Part shown: piece by piece, positions 9,045 through 16,701 of the stretch
Position numbering within the stretch: position 1 is the first letter of the stretch
Layout of the letters: the number at the start of each line of letters is the position of its first letter
Origin: Pseudobdellovibrionaceae bacterium
Lineage (GTDB): Bacteria > Bdellovibrionota > Bdellovibrionia > Bdellovibrionales > UBA1609
NCBI GenBank assembly: GCA_020635075.1
Contig: JACKAM010000001.1
Location: forward strand, 868,001 to 932,000
Length of the DNA: 64,000 bases
Direction: 5' to 3'
Position numbers and translations under genes: made by a program
The notes under the pieces: generated by a model
The model's input: only the letters and a program-made list of their open reading frames with translations
Databases searched by the model: none
Told to the model about the DNA's origin: nothing

Positions 9045-9482
9045 CTATTCGCAGCAATAGACCAGAACTCTCTCATTCGCGCTATCGACATCGACGCGAA
9101 AATCAGCCATTGAGGCGAGAAATTCGTCAATATTCTCTTTGTTTAGGTCGTTCAGATCGAAGTTGAGGCCCTTTTCGTTCATGGCGGCTTGGGTCTTTTC
9201 TTTCACTGCGTCCGGCATAAAGGCAGAGAGCTTCAGTCCTGCTTTGATGATCTTAAGGGGTATGCGAACGTTCACCCGGTCTCCGCTTTCACCCCCTTCT
9301 TTGGGCTCGACGGTGACACACAAATAATTGGGGATGATCTTCTTTTGCTCGGTGCCGGTCGAGGATGGTGACGGGGATTTTGTTGGTTCAGATGAGGCGA
9401 GAGCTGCCAGGAGTTTCTCCGCCTCCTCGACAGTGATCTTTCCTTCGGAAACCATGTTAAGAATTCGGCGTTGTTCATCCAT
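9045..9482 (-). CDS. SHOCT-like domain protein, partner of DUF2089 regulator
   Basis: 145 residues. The N-terminus MDEQRRILNMVSEGKITVEE followed by AEKLLAAL is the SHOCT/YvlB-like helical hairpin. A low-complexity Ser/Pro/Thr linker (about 29-48) follows, then a C-terminal domain with VNVRIPLKIIKAGLKLSAFM, the pattern seen in bacterial YvlB-like proteins. AAGGAGAAGACTA precedes the ATG. It lies 25 bp after the DUF2089 gene in the same direction. The two proteins share the EG(K/E)I(T/S)..(E/Q)A helix, which argues that they work together, probably in cell-envelope stress control; that is inference. Confidence 0.82.
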   Translation of the reverse strand: MDEQRRILNMVSEGKITVEEAEKLLAALASSEPTKSPSPSSTGTEQKKIIPNYLCVTVEPKEGGESGDRVNVRIPLKIIKAGLKLSAFMPDAVKEKTQAAMNEKGLNFDLNDLNKENIDEFLASMADFRVDVDSANERVLVYCCE

Positions 9483-9507
9483 TAGTCTTCTCCTTGAGGT
9501 TCAACAT

Positions 9508-9879
9508 CTATTTGAGTTCCTTGAGCGCCTGGTCAGCGGAGATTTCCCCCTTTTCCAGGCGATCCAAAATGTCCTGTCGGTGGTCGCTGCCGCCAGAGGA
9601 TATCTCCACATTCACAAAGTCCAAAATCTCGGCGAGTCGGCGCAGTTTGCCCTTGATGGTTGGGTAGCTGACGCCAAAATACTTTTCCATTTCTTTGATG
9701 GAGCCATGGCAGCGGACAAAGGCGGCGACAAAGATTTGGTCTTCCATCGCGAGGCGAGCCAGTGGGGGGAGTTCAAATTCGCCTTCCACGTGGATGCCCT
9801 TGTCGGGGAGGTGGACCTTCTCCACGAGGACTGGGGTGCCATCACTGAGATTGAGAATATCACTGAGTTCCGTCTTCAT
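9508..9879 (-). CDS. DUF2089 domain putative transcriptional regulator
   Basis: Starting at ATG 9879 the product is about 123 residues; an upstream TTG at 9915 would add 12 residues that do not look conserved. The sequence VEKVHLPDKGIHVEGEFELP, PLARLAMEDQIFVAAFVRCH and GSIKEMEKYFGVSYPTIKGK is a clear DUF2089 protein. The family combines a zinc-ribbon-derived strand region with a sigma-like helix-turn-helix (YFGVSYPTIKGKLRRL). Here the zinc cysteines are largely missing. The C-terminal helix DILDRLEKGEISADQALKEL repeats the SHOCT-like theme of its partner. Probably a DNA-binding regulator of its own small operon. Confidence 0.85.
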   Translation of the reverse strand: MKTELSDILNLSDGTPVLVEKVHLPDKGIHVEGEFELPPLARLAMEDQIFVAAFVRCHGSIKEMEKYFGVSYPTIKGKLRRLAEILDFVNVEISSGGSDHRQDILDRLEKGEISADQALKELK

Positions 9880-10015
9880 GCTTAAGAAAATTAACCTATC
9901 TGGTCGTAAAATCAATAAAATTAAGTATTAAAATTAAAAAACTTAAGTCCAAATGCGTCAAAGGGCGTGCAGGATGCTTCTTGATTGCCCACGAAGCCTG
10001 GTTAAAATTGGCTGA

Positions 10016-10618
10016 ATGGAAAAGCCCTTTGTCCCATCCTGTGAGCGTAATCGTGAACCCATCCTCAAGGAGCTCAGGCGTCTGATGGCTTCGAGTCAGC
10101 GGGTGTTGGAAATCTCCTCGGGTACAGGTCAGCATGGGGTCTACTTTGCGACGGACCTTCCCCACTTGGTGTGGCAACCGACGGACTTGGCGGGGGAGTT
10201 GGCAGGCATTCAGCTGTGGGTGCAGGAGGCAGGACTCAAAAACCTTCTGGGTCCTCTTGAGTTGGATGTGAATCAAGAGAGCCATTGGCAGGCTCTGGGA
10301 GATCAGGGCTTTGACACTCTCTTTACGGCCAATAGCCTTCACATCATGGGCGAGAATGATGTGGATCAGTTGTTCTTTCACCTGGATATTCTTGGTGACG
10401 GCTTTCAAAAGCTGATCATCTACGGTCCTTTCAAATATGACGGTGAATTTACCACTAAGAGCAACGAGGAGTTTGATCAGTGGTTGAAGAACCGGGATCC
10501 CAAAAGCGGCGTTCGCGACATTGAGTGGGTTTGCGAAATGGCTGCCGAGGCGGGCTTGGTTTTGAGCGAAGATGTGAGTATGCCTGCTAACAACCAGCTT
10601 CTGGTTTTTGACAAATAG
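10016..10618 (+). CDS. DUF938 family SAM-dependent methyltransferase-like protein
   Basis: 200 residues. MEKPFVPSCERNREPILKEL, then the SAM-binding motif VLEISSGTGQHGVYFATDLP, WQPTDLAGELAGIQ and GFDTLFTANSLHIMGENDVD define the DUF938 family, a class I methyltransferase fold. LIIYGPFKYDGEFTTKSNEE is also characteristic. The substrate is unknown for the family. The stop lies 12 bases from the convergent stop of the ATP-grasp gene. The ribosome site is weak, so the start is chosen by family alignment. Confidence 0.9.
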   Translation: MEKPFVPSCERNREPILKELRRLMASSQRVLEISSGTGQHGVYFATDLPHLVWQPTDLAGELAGIQLWVQEAGLKNLLGPLELDVNQESHWQALGDQGFDTLFTANSLHIMGENDVDQLFFHLDILGDGFQKLIIYGPFKYDGEFTTKSNEEFDQWLKNRDPKSGVRDIEWVCEMAAEAGLVLSEDVSMPANNQLLVFDK

Positions 10619-10630
10619 GTACCGGGTACC

Positions 10631-12334
10631 CTATTTGAGTGAGCGGAGGAAGGCTTCCATGCTCTTAAACAGAGCTGCGGCCTTTTCAGGAGTGCTGGCC
10701 GATGCGGTGTAGGCCACTTTGCCAAACTCACCAATGGCCTCAGTCATATGTAATTGAATGCCCTCGCCGGTCTCTCGGTTGAACTTCAAACGCCGCCAAA
10801 CTGGGTGGGTATTGATGAGAGCAAATACGTCCGCAGTGGATTTGGTCTCCAGCCAGGGCGTTTTGTATCCATCAGTCATTTCATAATAAACGGGTTTTCC
10901 CGTTACCTCACTCACCATCACTCCCAGGTTAGGGTCGTGGTGAGTCTCCAGCAGGCGGTTGAGAATTTCCCATGAGTGGGTGGTGCCGCCCTCGCGGATG
11001 TTGGCCTCGCCGACGACAAAGTCTGATCGGGGAGTGCTTTTGCCTCGACCTTTGAGGCTGACCTCAAAGAAGTCAAAGGCAATGCGTCCGCGAACCCCAT
11101 AGTCGGCGAGAGTGCGGGCCAACTCAATGGCGTAGCTCTCGAGCTTTTGTTGCAGCTGTGGATCTTTAGGGTAGGCCGGATAGCTACTGCCCACATAGGC
11201 CTTGTCTTCAATCTTTTGCATATGAGTGCTCAAGAGCTCCACTCGGCCATCGGCATGAACATAGAGCTGAGCCGATGGGACTCGCTTGTGAGGAATACCC
11301 TCCTGAACCACGGCTCCGTCAACTTGCGAGCGCACCATGACCTCATCCCACGTCTCATCATTTTGTTCTTTGCGGCGGAGAACGCGAATAATGATTGGAA
11401 TGGCCTCGGCACGATTCATGTCATCCCGATAGCCTTCAGCTTTGAGTTCCTTCCGGGTGACATCAAAGATCCCTTGGCCACTGGTTCCGTTGTTGGTCTT
11501 GGTAAAGACACTTTGCAGTTCAGGATCTTCCTTAAAAAGGCGCCACACTGAACCAGCGAGAATAGTTTGGCTCTTAATATGAGCAAATGTTTTTGGGTGG
11601 GGGACTTGAGTCGAAGCAAATACATCGTGATTGAGGCTCTTGGAGTTAAGCTGGGTCAGGACGGGACTTAAGCCAACAAACTCCACGCCCAGTTTTTTTG
11701 CCATTTGCACCACTTCAGGGGTGACGTTGTAAGGAAACAGAAGGCTATTGTCGCCACTCACTGCTTCACCCAATAACTTTGAGCCGCGCAGGAGAATCTG
11801 GGCCTGAAGAAATGGGCTATCAAGGATTTTGTCCGTCAGGTAAACGTGGCGACGATCACCAACATGGACAAAATCAATCCGTGAACGTACAGCGCGCCCT
11901 TCTTCGGGGGGAAGGCTCTCAAGCATATGGTCAATAGCCTCTTTGGGAACAGGATCTGAGCTCACAAAGAGAACTCTGACGTTGGGATCACGGGCGCGGA
12001 GAATGTTCCACAGAGCCCGGTGTTCGTAGTGCAGATAGTTCTCAATGGTTTCGACTTCCTTCATGGCCAGATTGAAGGAGCTGATCGCGAGGGCAAGCAC
12101 CGGCTTGCCTTGGCGGCGTCTGGATTCCCACGTGGTAACGGCCTTGGGGCCCGAGGCAAGAGACTGGCGGGCTGACGGTGATAAAACTGGAAAATCACTG
12201 AGGCGCTCAAGGCGATCTGGGGAGCGAGAAAGGTCCCGACAATCAACGGCTCCACCCTGGTGGGCGACACCGATGACAAGACAAAGAATCAGAAGCTGAC
12301 TCAATAGTCGTGCAGGGGAAAATTTCAATCTCAT
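10631..12334 (-). CDS. Exported PGM1-type ATP-grasp protein
   Basis: 567 residues. Residues 1-30 form a strong signal peptide (RLLSQLLILCLVIGVAHQGG). Residues about 75-185 match the pre-ATP-grasp domain of peptide ligase PGM1-like enzymes: VLALAISSFNLAMKEVETIE, YEHRALWNILRARDPNVRVL, VSSDPVPKEAIDHMLESLPP. The ATP-grasp fold follows, with the phosphate loop FTKTNNGTSGQGIF, and VGEANIREGGTTHSW, which would supply metal ligands. Relatives form amide bonds with ATP in the cytoplasm, so an export signal is odd: either the protein stays membrane-tethered on the inside, the periplasmic form uses no ATP, or it has a new role. It stands alone between convergent and divergent neighbours. Confidence 0.82.
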   Translation of the reverse strand: MRLKFSPARLLSQLLILCLVIGVAHQGGAVDCRDLSRSPDRLERLSDFPVLSPSARQSLASGPKAVTTWESRRRQGKPVLALAISSFNLAMKEVETIENYLHYEHRALWNILRARDPNVRVLFVSSDPVPKEAIDHMLESLPPEEGRAVRSRIDFVHVGDRRHVYLTDKILDSPFLQAQILLRGSKLLGEAVSGDNSLLFPYNVTPEVVQMAKKLGVEFVGLSPVLTQLNSKSLNHDVFASTQVPHPKTFAHIKSQTILAGSVWRLFKEDPELQSVFTKTNNGTSGQGIFDVTRKELKAEGYRDDMNRAEAIPIIIRVLRRKEQNDETWDEVMVRSQVDGAVVQEGIPHKRVPSAQLYVHADGRVELLSTHMQKIEDKAYVGSSYPAYPKDPQLQQKLESYAIELARTLADYGVRGRIAFDFFEVSLKGRGKSTPRSDFVVGEANIREGGTTHSWEILNRLLETHHDPNLGVMVSEVTGKPVYYEMTDGYKTPWLETKSTADVFALINTHPVWRRLKFNRETGEGIQLHMTEAIGEFGKVAYTASASTPEKAAALFKSMEAFLRSLK

Positions 12335-12459
12335 GCGTCCAACCTCAATAACCTGATTTTCCCCTCACCCAAAGCAGAGGAGATACCATCGATCTGAGGC
12401 GGTCGGTAGAACGCCAGGGAGACCCTATAAAAACGAAAATGGGAGTGTCAGGAAAATGA

Positions 12460-12969
12460 TCAATCTCCCGAGAGATAGCGGTGAAAAAACAAGATGAGCC
12501 CCGTCATGAGCAGGATGGGAATAATGTAATTGAGTGGGTGCTGGGAGTGGCTGACATGCCATTCGTTCTGACACTTGCGACACAGCCAGCGATCGCGAGC
12601 CAAAAAAGGCAAGGGGATGGAGATCAGCCAGAGAATAACAATCGCCCAGCCTTTGCGATGATCAGGGCTGTATTCAGTCTCCTCGCTGCCACAATTGGGG
12701 CAGGCCAGTCCGGGGGGAGGATCCTGGTCCTCGCTCAGCTCGAACTGCCGGTTGGTGGCCTGAAGAAGTAGCTGCCGAGCCCGGGGTGCGTCTTCCTTGA
12801 GGACAGTTAGGCGCAGTCCTCCGAGGGCATTGGAGTAAAAAGGATTTACGCCAATGGTAAACCGGTCTCTCAGGTGGCAAGTGAGGCCCTGGCTTTCTAA
12901 AAAGGATTTGGCCAGCTGGGCCTCGGGTTCATCGGTAAATCGGGCAATAACCTCGAATTTCTCTTTCAT
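12460..12969 (-). CDS. DUF2007 domain membrane protein with zinc ribbon
   Basis: 169 residues. The N-terminal 70 residues (FEVIARFTDEPEAQLAKSFL, then GLRLTVLKEDAPRARQLL) match DUF2007, a ferredoxin-like domain predicted to take part in signalling. Next comes a zinc ribbon made of CPNCGSEE (about 89-96) and CRKCQNEW, interrupted by a hydrophobic segment AIVILWLISIPLPFL, and a second membrane segment YIIPILLMTGLILFF near the C-terminus. The two halves of the ribbon therefore flank the first membrane segment. It is probably an inner-membrane protein of unknown function and is a single-gene unit. Confidence 0.82.
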   Translation of the reverse strand: MKEKFEVIARFTDEPEAQLAKSFLESQGLTCHLRDRFTIGVNPFYSNALGGLRLTVLKEDAPRARQLLLQATNRQFELSEDQDPPPGLACPNCGSEETEYSPDHRKGWAIVILWLISIPLPFLARDRWLCRKCQNEWHVSHSQHPLNYIIPILLMTGLILFFHRYLSGD

Positions 12970-13124
12970 TGGTCCAGTCTATGAGTTTGGAGGGTGGAGT
13001 TCCAGGGAAATCGGCATCTCTTACAGCGGGTTGGAGCCTGGGGCCTCCGGAGTGGCTGAAATTATTTCAAGTGCCCGGTCCTTAGTTCAATGGAGGTGAA
13101 TAGCTGCTAGGCTCCCCCTGTTTG

Positions 13125-13202
13125 TACAAGCTAACAACGGGCGACCTCGTTGTTGATTGTTGGTGGTGCGATGGCCGTATGTGATGTGCGGCCATCTTTT
13201 TT
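13125..13202 (+). ncRNA. Candidate small RNA ending in an intrinsic terminator
   Basis: The plus strand has a hairpin AACAACG-GGCGACCT-CGTTGTT at 13133-13154 and then a perfect terminator GATGGCCG/CGGCCATC followed by six T residues at 13170-13202. No plus-strand gene precedes it: the upstream neighbour starts on the minus strand at 12969. Two adjacent hairpins with a T tail is the usual look of a bacterial small RNA. The 5' end and promoter were not resolved, so the start is arbitrary. Confidence 0.4.
13170..13202 (+). terminator. Intrinsic terminator without an upstream plus-strand CDS
   Basis: An 8-bp GC-rich stem GATGGCCG / CGGCCATC with an 11-base loop is followed by TTTTTT. It works only in the plus direction; on the minus strand, where the neighbouring lipoprotein gene ends, there is no T tail. 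Confidence 0.8.
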
Positions 13203-13209
13203 GCCGGCC

Positions 13210-14640
13210 TCAATACAGAGTGAAGACGCCGTTAACAGTGTTCCATGAGTCATTGGCACCAATTCCGGTAAAAATCATGGTGAAGCTCGACCCATCAGAG
13301 CTCGTCCACTTGTTCGATATATTCCAGAAGAAGGCTGTATTTGGGATGCCCCCATATTGTTTGTATTCAATCATCGACCAGGGTCCCCAAGGTTCTGGAG
13401 ATTCAAAGACCCCCAGGTAACCTTTAAAGGTGGTGTTGTGTTCCGTCATCAGGATGTAGCGCTTAATGCCAGCATTGAATGTCACACTGGTGTTCCAGCC
13501 CACCCCGTTTGGATCGCGAAAAACAGGCTGGCGGCTATTAGCCTGAGAAGCCCACTGGGGCGCACCCTTGCCATCAAGCCCTGAAAAGAACTGGTAGGCG
13601 CTTCTATCTTCCAGTTTGTCTTTAGGCACGCGGATGAGGGCAATCTCTCCCGGCTTTTGTACTTTCAAACCACTGCTGTCCTTGATGTGATTGGCGTAGA
13701 TGTAGACAAAGTTGTCTCTGGCACCGCCATAGTTGCGGCCAAATTGGACAAAGGTGAGGTTGACCAAGTTGTCACTGCGCGGGAAGTTCACTGAACGACG
13801 GGACCAGGATCTTGCTTTATTGGTGCTAGTGTAGAGACGTTGTTCTTTGTAGCCATCGGCACCACTTCCCGGGTTGTACCACATATAAAGTATGCCGTTC
13901 AGACAAAGGATTCCATAGGACTTGCCAACTAAGTCGGTGCCACCGGCATTGCCGCCGACAATATCCTGGGCGTAGTAACTGTCAGCCCCGCCTTCGATGC
14001 GCGAGAAACCCAAGCTATATTTAGGCCCCGTTCGGGCGAATCCATAGCCATCACCCCAGGCCGTGTATTGATGATCGTCTTCACACCAGGTCACCGGAAA
14101 GTTGTCGGCACCATCGGCCTTTCGCTTGTGTGAACTCCAATCAAGGCTCATCGCTTTGACCAGAGTACTGGGTGGGTAAGGTCCTTTGTAGCGGGAACGG
14201 GGGATGGCCACCACTTCCATGCTCACATCGAGATGCTGGCCATTGGCTTTGGCTCGGGCGGTGATTTGGTGACGTCCTTCGCTCGATTGGTTGGAATCCC
14301 AATGGAACTCATAAGGGGGAGAGGGTAATTCGCCTATGGTTTTGCCATCCACCAGCAGTTCAACGACTGGTGTGGCCCCTTTTGATTCCTTGGCGTCGAT
14401 CATTATTTCTACGGAGTCTGTGGCCCGACTCATCGGAGGGGGTGAGGTGATACTTACGGCTAACTGTCCATTTTGTTGCGTCGGTGGTGGATTGTTGGGG
14501 TTTGGCGGCGGGGGTAGCCGAGGCTCACTGCTGCTGGAGTGGGAAGTGAAAGCGTTTGGGTCAAACTCCCCCTCACAGCCGAGGCCAGAAGTCACAATCC
14601 CAGTCATTAAGCAGAAAAAAGAGATCCGTCTCTTCATCAT
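13210..14640 (-). CDS. Lipoprotein with Ig-like domain and DUF4185-like beta-propeller
   Basis: 476 residues. Signal MKRRISFFCLMTGIVTSGLG followed by C gives a lipoprotein (lipobox GLGC). A proline/asparagine-rich linker (about 40-58) leads to an Ig-like domain (about 60-145) with VELLVDGKTIGELPSPPYEF, a pattern common in secreted polysaccharide-active proteins. The C-terminal 300 residues contain repeated aromatic-rich blades (DDHQYTAWGDGYGFARTG, GILYMWYNPGSG, FVYIYANHIKD, GYLGVFESPEPWGPWSMIEY), typical of a DUF4185/sialidase-like five-bladed propeller that binds or cleaves glycans. No substrate can be named. The start may be either of two adjacent ATG codons at 14640 and 14637. Confidence 0.82.
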   Translation of the reverse strand: MMKRRISFFCLMTGIVTSGLGCEGEFDPNAFTSHSSSSEPRLPPPPNPNNPPPTQQNGQLAVSITSPPPMSRATDSVEIMIDAKESKGATPVVELLVDGKTIGELPSPPYEFHWDSNQSSEGRHQITARAKANGQHLDVSMEVVAIPRSRYKGPYPPSTLVKAMSLDWSSHKRKADGADNFPVTWCEDDHQYTAWGDGYGFARTGPKYSLGFSRIEGGADSYYAQDIVGGNAGGTDLVGKSYGILCLNGILYMWYNPGSGADGYKEQRLYTSTNKARSWSRRSVNFPRSDNLVNLTFVQFGRNYGGARDNFVYIYANHIKDSSGLKVQKPGEIALIRVPKDKLEDRSAYQFFSGLDGKGAPQWASQANSRQPVFRDPNGVGWNTSVTFNAGIKRYILMTEHNTTFKGYLGVFESPEPWGPWSMIEYKQYGGIPNTAFFWNISNKWTSSDGSSFTMIFTGIGANDSWNTVNGVFTLY

Positions 14641-14808
14641 ACCAATGGTTATAGCAAGGATGGTGCCCCGTGAAGTACAACGAGCAGCGCGTGGTTTTCA
14701 ATCAAAGTGCACAAGCCGGCTAGGGAATGGAATTTGTCTACATAGGTGATTGATTCAATCGAATTGCTTACGAATGTCAAAAAAGTGAACAGCAGAATTT
14801 GCTGGGAT

Positions 14809-14827
14809 AATGGAGAGCGTCTCCATT
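14809..14827. promoter_or_regulatory. Perfect palindrome upstream of secreted FN3 gene
   Basis: AATGGAGA-GCG-TCTCCATT is an 8-bp perfect inverted repeat 52 bp before the FN3 lipoprotein start. It could be an operator or a short hairpin in the leader. Nothing else supports a particular regulator. Confidence 0.35.
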
Positions 14828-14878
14828 ATAATAATGGATAAGGTTGGGAATGGGAGGCGCCTTCGAGAAAGGGATTCC

Positions 14879-15250
14879 ATGAAGGCCTCTCTTTGCGGGT
14901 TGATATTTCTAACATGTAGCCTGTTCTCCTGTGGAGAGGGCTTTGAAGTTCACCAGTTTAATTCCAAAAACGACAACATGCCGTTTTCTGGCCAGGCTCA
15001 CTTGAGCTGGCAAGCACCTCTTGAAGATGAAGACGGCAATCCACTCAACGACCTGGCTGGGTTCACTCTTTATTACGCCGATGCTCCTCTGTCTGTGGCT
15101 GCAGACATCATAAGAGTCAATGTGGGGATGGAAACTCAATACAATTTAAGCGGCTTGTCTCCCGGGACCTATTATTTCGCGGTCTCGGCCTATGATCTAT
15201 CAGGCAACGAGGGTAAACAGTCCCCCGCAGTCCCCAAGGAAGTGAGGTAA
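14879..15250 (+). CDS. Small FN3-domain lipoprotein
   Basis: From ATG 14879, preceded by AAAGGGATTCC, the product is 123 residues: MKASLCGLIFLTCSLFS followed by C, a lipoprotein signal with lipobox LFSC. A fibronectin type III domain fills residues about 40-120: ARLSW-type strand AHLSWQAPLEDEDGNPLNDL, AGFTLYYADAPLSVA and LSGLSPGTYYFAVSAYDLSG. Such FN3 domains with GFTLYY are common in secreted proteins of this kind of bacterium. Only 3 bp separate it from the next gene, a glycosidase-like protein, so the two are almost certainly co-translated and may act together on a carbohydrate. Confidence 0.85.
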   Translation: MKASLCGLIFLTCSLFSCGEGFEVHQFNSKNDNMPFSGQAHLSWQAPLEDEDGNPLNDLAGFTLYYADAPLSVAADIIRVNVGMETQYNLSGLSPGTYYFAVSAYDLSGNEGKQSPAVPKEVR

Positions 15251-15253
15251 GTC

Positions 15254-16693
15254 GTGAAGGCCATCGTGTTCTTGGCTTTAGTAATTCCCAGTCTCTCGTT
15301 GTCCTATTTTCCGGAGGCGATGGCCCAAGATCTCAAGATCAGTCCCAGTGGCCACTACTTCACCTATAAGGGGAAAACCGTGGCTTTGATTGGCGACAGT
15401 GGCACCCAGGTGGTCATGCAAAATGCCAATGTGGACCATAAGGCCTGGATTAACGACAATGCCAATCGCGGCGTCAATTCTATCCACGTGTGGTCCTTTG
15501 TGGCTCCCCGTCAGAAACAGGATGGCAGCCGGGTCGAGACCCGATATAACTATGTCTATCCAGGCGTAACTCCTTGGGCGCGGAACACGAGTGGCTCCCG
15601 GGCCACGGACCAGCTCTATGACTGGAATCTTCGACAGTTCGATGAAGACGGCTACTGGCGGAGATTGAAAGAAATGGTGGCCCTGGCCGCCAGCAAAAAC
15701 ATGATTGTCGGTATTACCGTGTTTTTCGGTTGGCCCAAGCATGATACCAGCAGCCGTCCCGATTGGGCCTATCACCCTTTTAACTCTGTCAATGGTGGGC
15801 ACCTCACGGACAATGAAAAGGTACAGGTGCTGGGCAGTCCCGGAACGGAGGTTCTCAATCAGCCTTGGTCGGGCAGCTGGTCAAGTGGCAAGAAGACTCA
15901 GTGGATTTGGGAGAAGTTTAGCGAAAAACTGATTAATGAAACTAAGCCCTTTGGCAACGTCTACTTTGTTTTCATGGACGAGCATAGTTATAGCGAGGGC
16001 AATGGCGGCGATCACTTTGCCAACTTCTTTCGCAAGCGGGGAGTCCTGTGGTGTGATCACAATGCTCGCCGCTCTAAGGTGGACATTGTCAACGAAAAGG
16101 GAGCCGACCCTAAGGCCGAGTTTTTCCGCAAGCCTTTCCGCCCCCATCTGGGGTTAGAAGAGAGCCCTTACCGAGGCAAGGGTATGAGGGACAATTTGTG
16201 GAAGGCCTTGATCAGTGGCGGTCACTATATGCATCACAACGACGAAGATCAGGAAACGCCGCAAACCGGGGTGATGGTCTATGATCCCAAAGTCAAGAAC
16301 GGCAACAAGGCAGCCGTTCTTGAACGGGCTAGTTGGATTGGCCACGCCAGTCGCTTTGTGAACCAGAGGATCAAACTGCTGGACAAAATGGCACCCAATG
16401 ACTCCCTGGCAACGGGAGGCAGGTGTTTGGCCAATCCCGGCACCGAATATGTGGTGTGGGCCAAGTCGGGCGGTACCATCAGCCTCAACCTCACTCAGGC
16501 TGAGGGCACATTTGTCCGTGAGTGGTACAACCCGCGTACGGGGGCCGTGACGAAGCTGTCACAGGTGAGTGGCGGACAGAATATTACATTGACCACGCCG
16601 GATAATAACGACTGGGTCCTTCACGTGTATAAAGAGGGTATGGGCGAAGACCATACACCGCCTGGTGTGCCGACGAACCTGCAGGTAGAATAA
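15254..16693 (+). CDS. Exported DUF4038-like (apiosidase-like) TIM-barrel protein
   Basis: 479 residues from a GTG codon. Signal peptide MKAIVFLALVIPSLSLSYFP ending in AMA. The body begins KISPSGHYFTYKGKTVALIG, the usual opening of DUF4038/GH140-like barrels, with VNSIHVWSFVAPRQ, MIVGITVFFGWPKHD and FGNVYFVFMDEHSYSEGNGG, the last carrying acidic residues likely to be catalytic. A small beta domain follows (about 390-465; NPGTEYVVWAKSGGTISLNL) like the collagen-binding-type module of that family. The chain stops at DHTPPGVPTNLQVE, exactly the linker and first strand that normally open an FN3 domain, so the C-terminus looks cut off. It follows the FN3 lipoprotein by 3 bp. Confidence 0.78.
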   Translation: MKAIVFLALVIPSLSLSYFPEAMAQDLKISPSGHYFTYKGKTVALIGDSGTQVVMQNANVDHKAWINDNANRGVNSIHVWSFVAPRQKQDGSRVETRYNYVYPGVTPWARNTSGSRATDQLYDWNLRQFDEDGYWRRLKEMVALAASKNMIVGITVFFGWPKHDTSSRPDWAYHPFNSVNGGHLTDNEKVQVLGSPGTEVLNQPWSGSWSSGKKTQWIWEKFSEKLINETKPFGNVYFVFMDEHSYSEGNGGDHFANFFRKRGVLWCDHNARRSKVDIVNEKGADPKAEFFRKPFRPHLGLEESPYRGKGMRDNLWKALISGGHYMHHNDEDQETPQTGVMVYDPKVKNGNKAAVLERASWIGHASRFVNQRIKLLDKMAPNDSLATGGRCLANPGTEYVVWAKSGGTISLNLTQAEGTFVREWYNPRTGAVTKLSQVSGGQNITLTTPDNNDWVLHVYKEGMGEDHTPPGVPTNLQVE

Positions 16694-16701
16694 GATTGAG
16701 T

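Noticed and set aside
9896..10408. A 170-codon minus-strand frame overlapping the DUF938 gene
   Set aside because: The plus-strand DUF938 protein is clearly recognisable, and the opposite frame has no motif.
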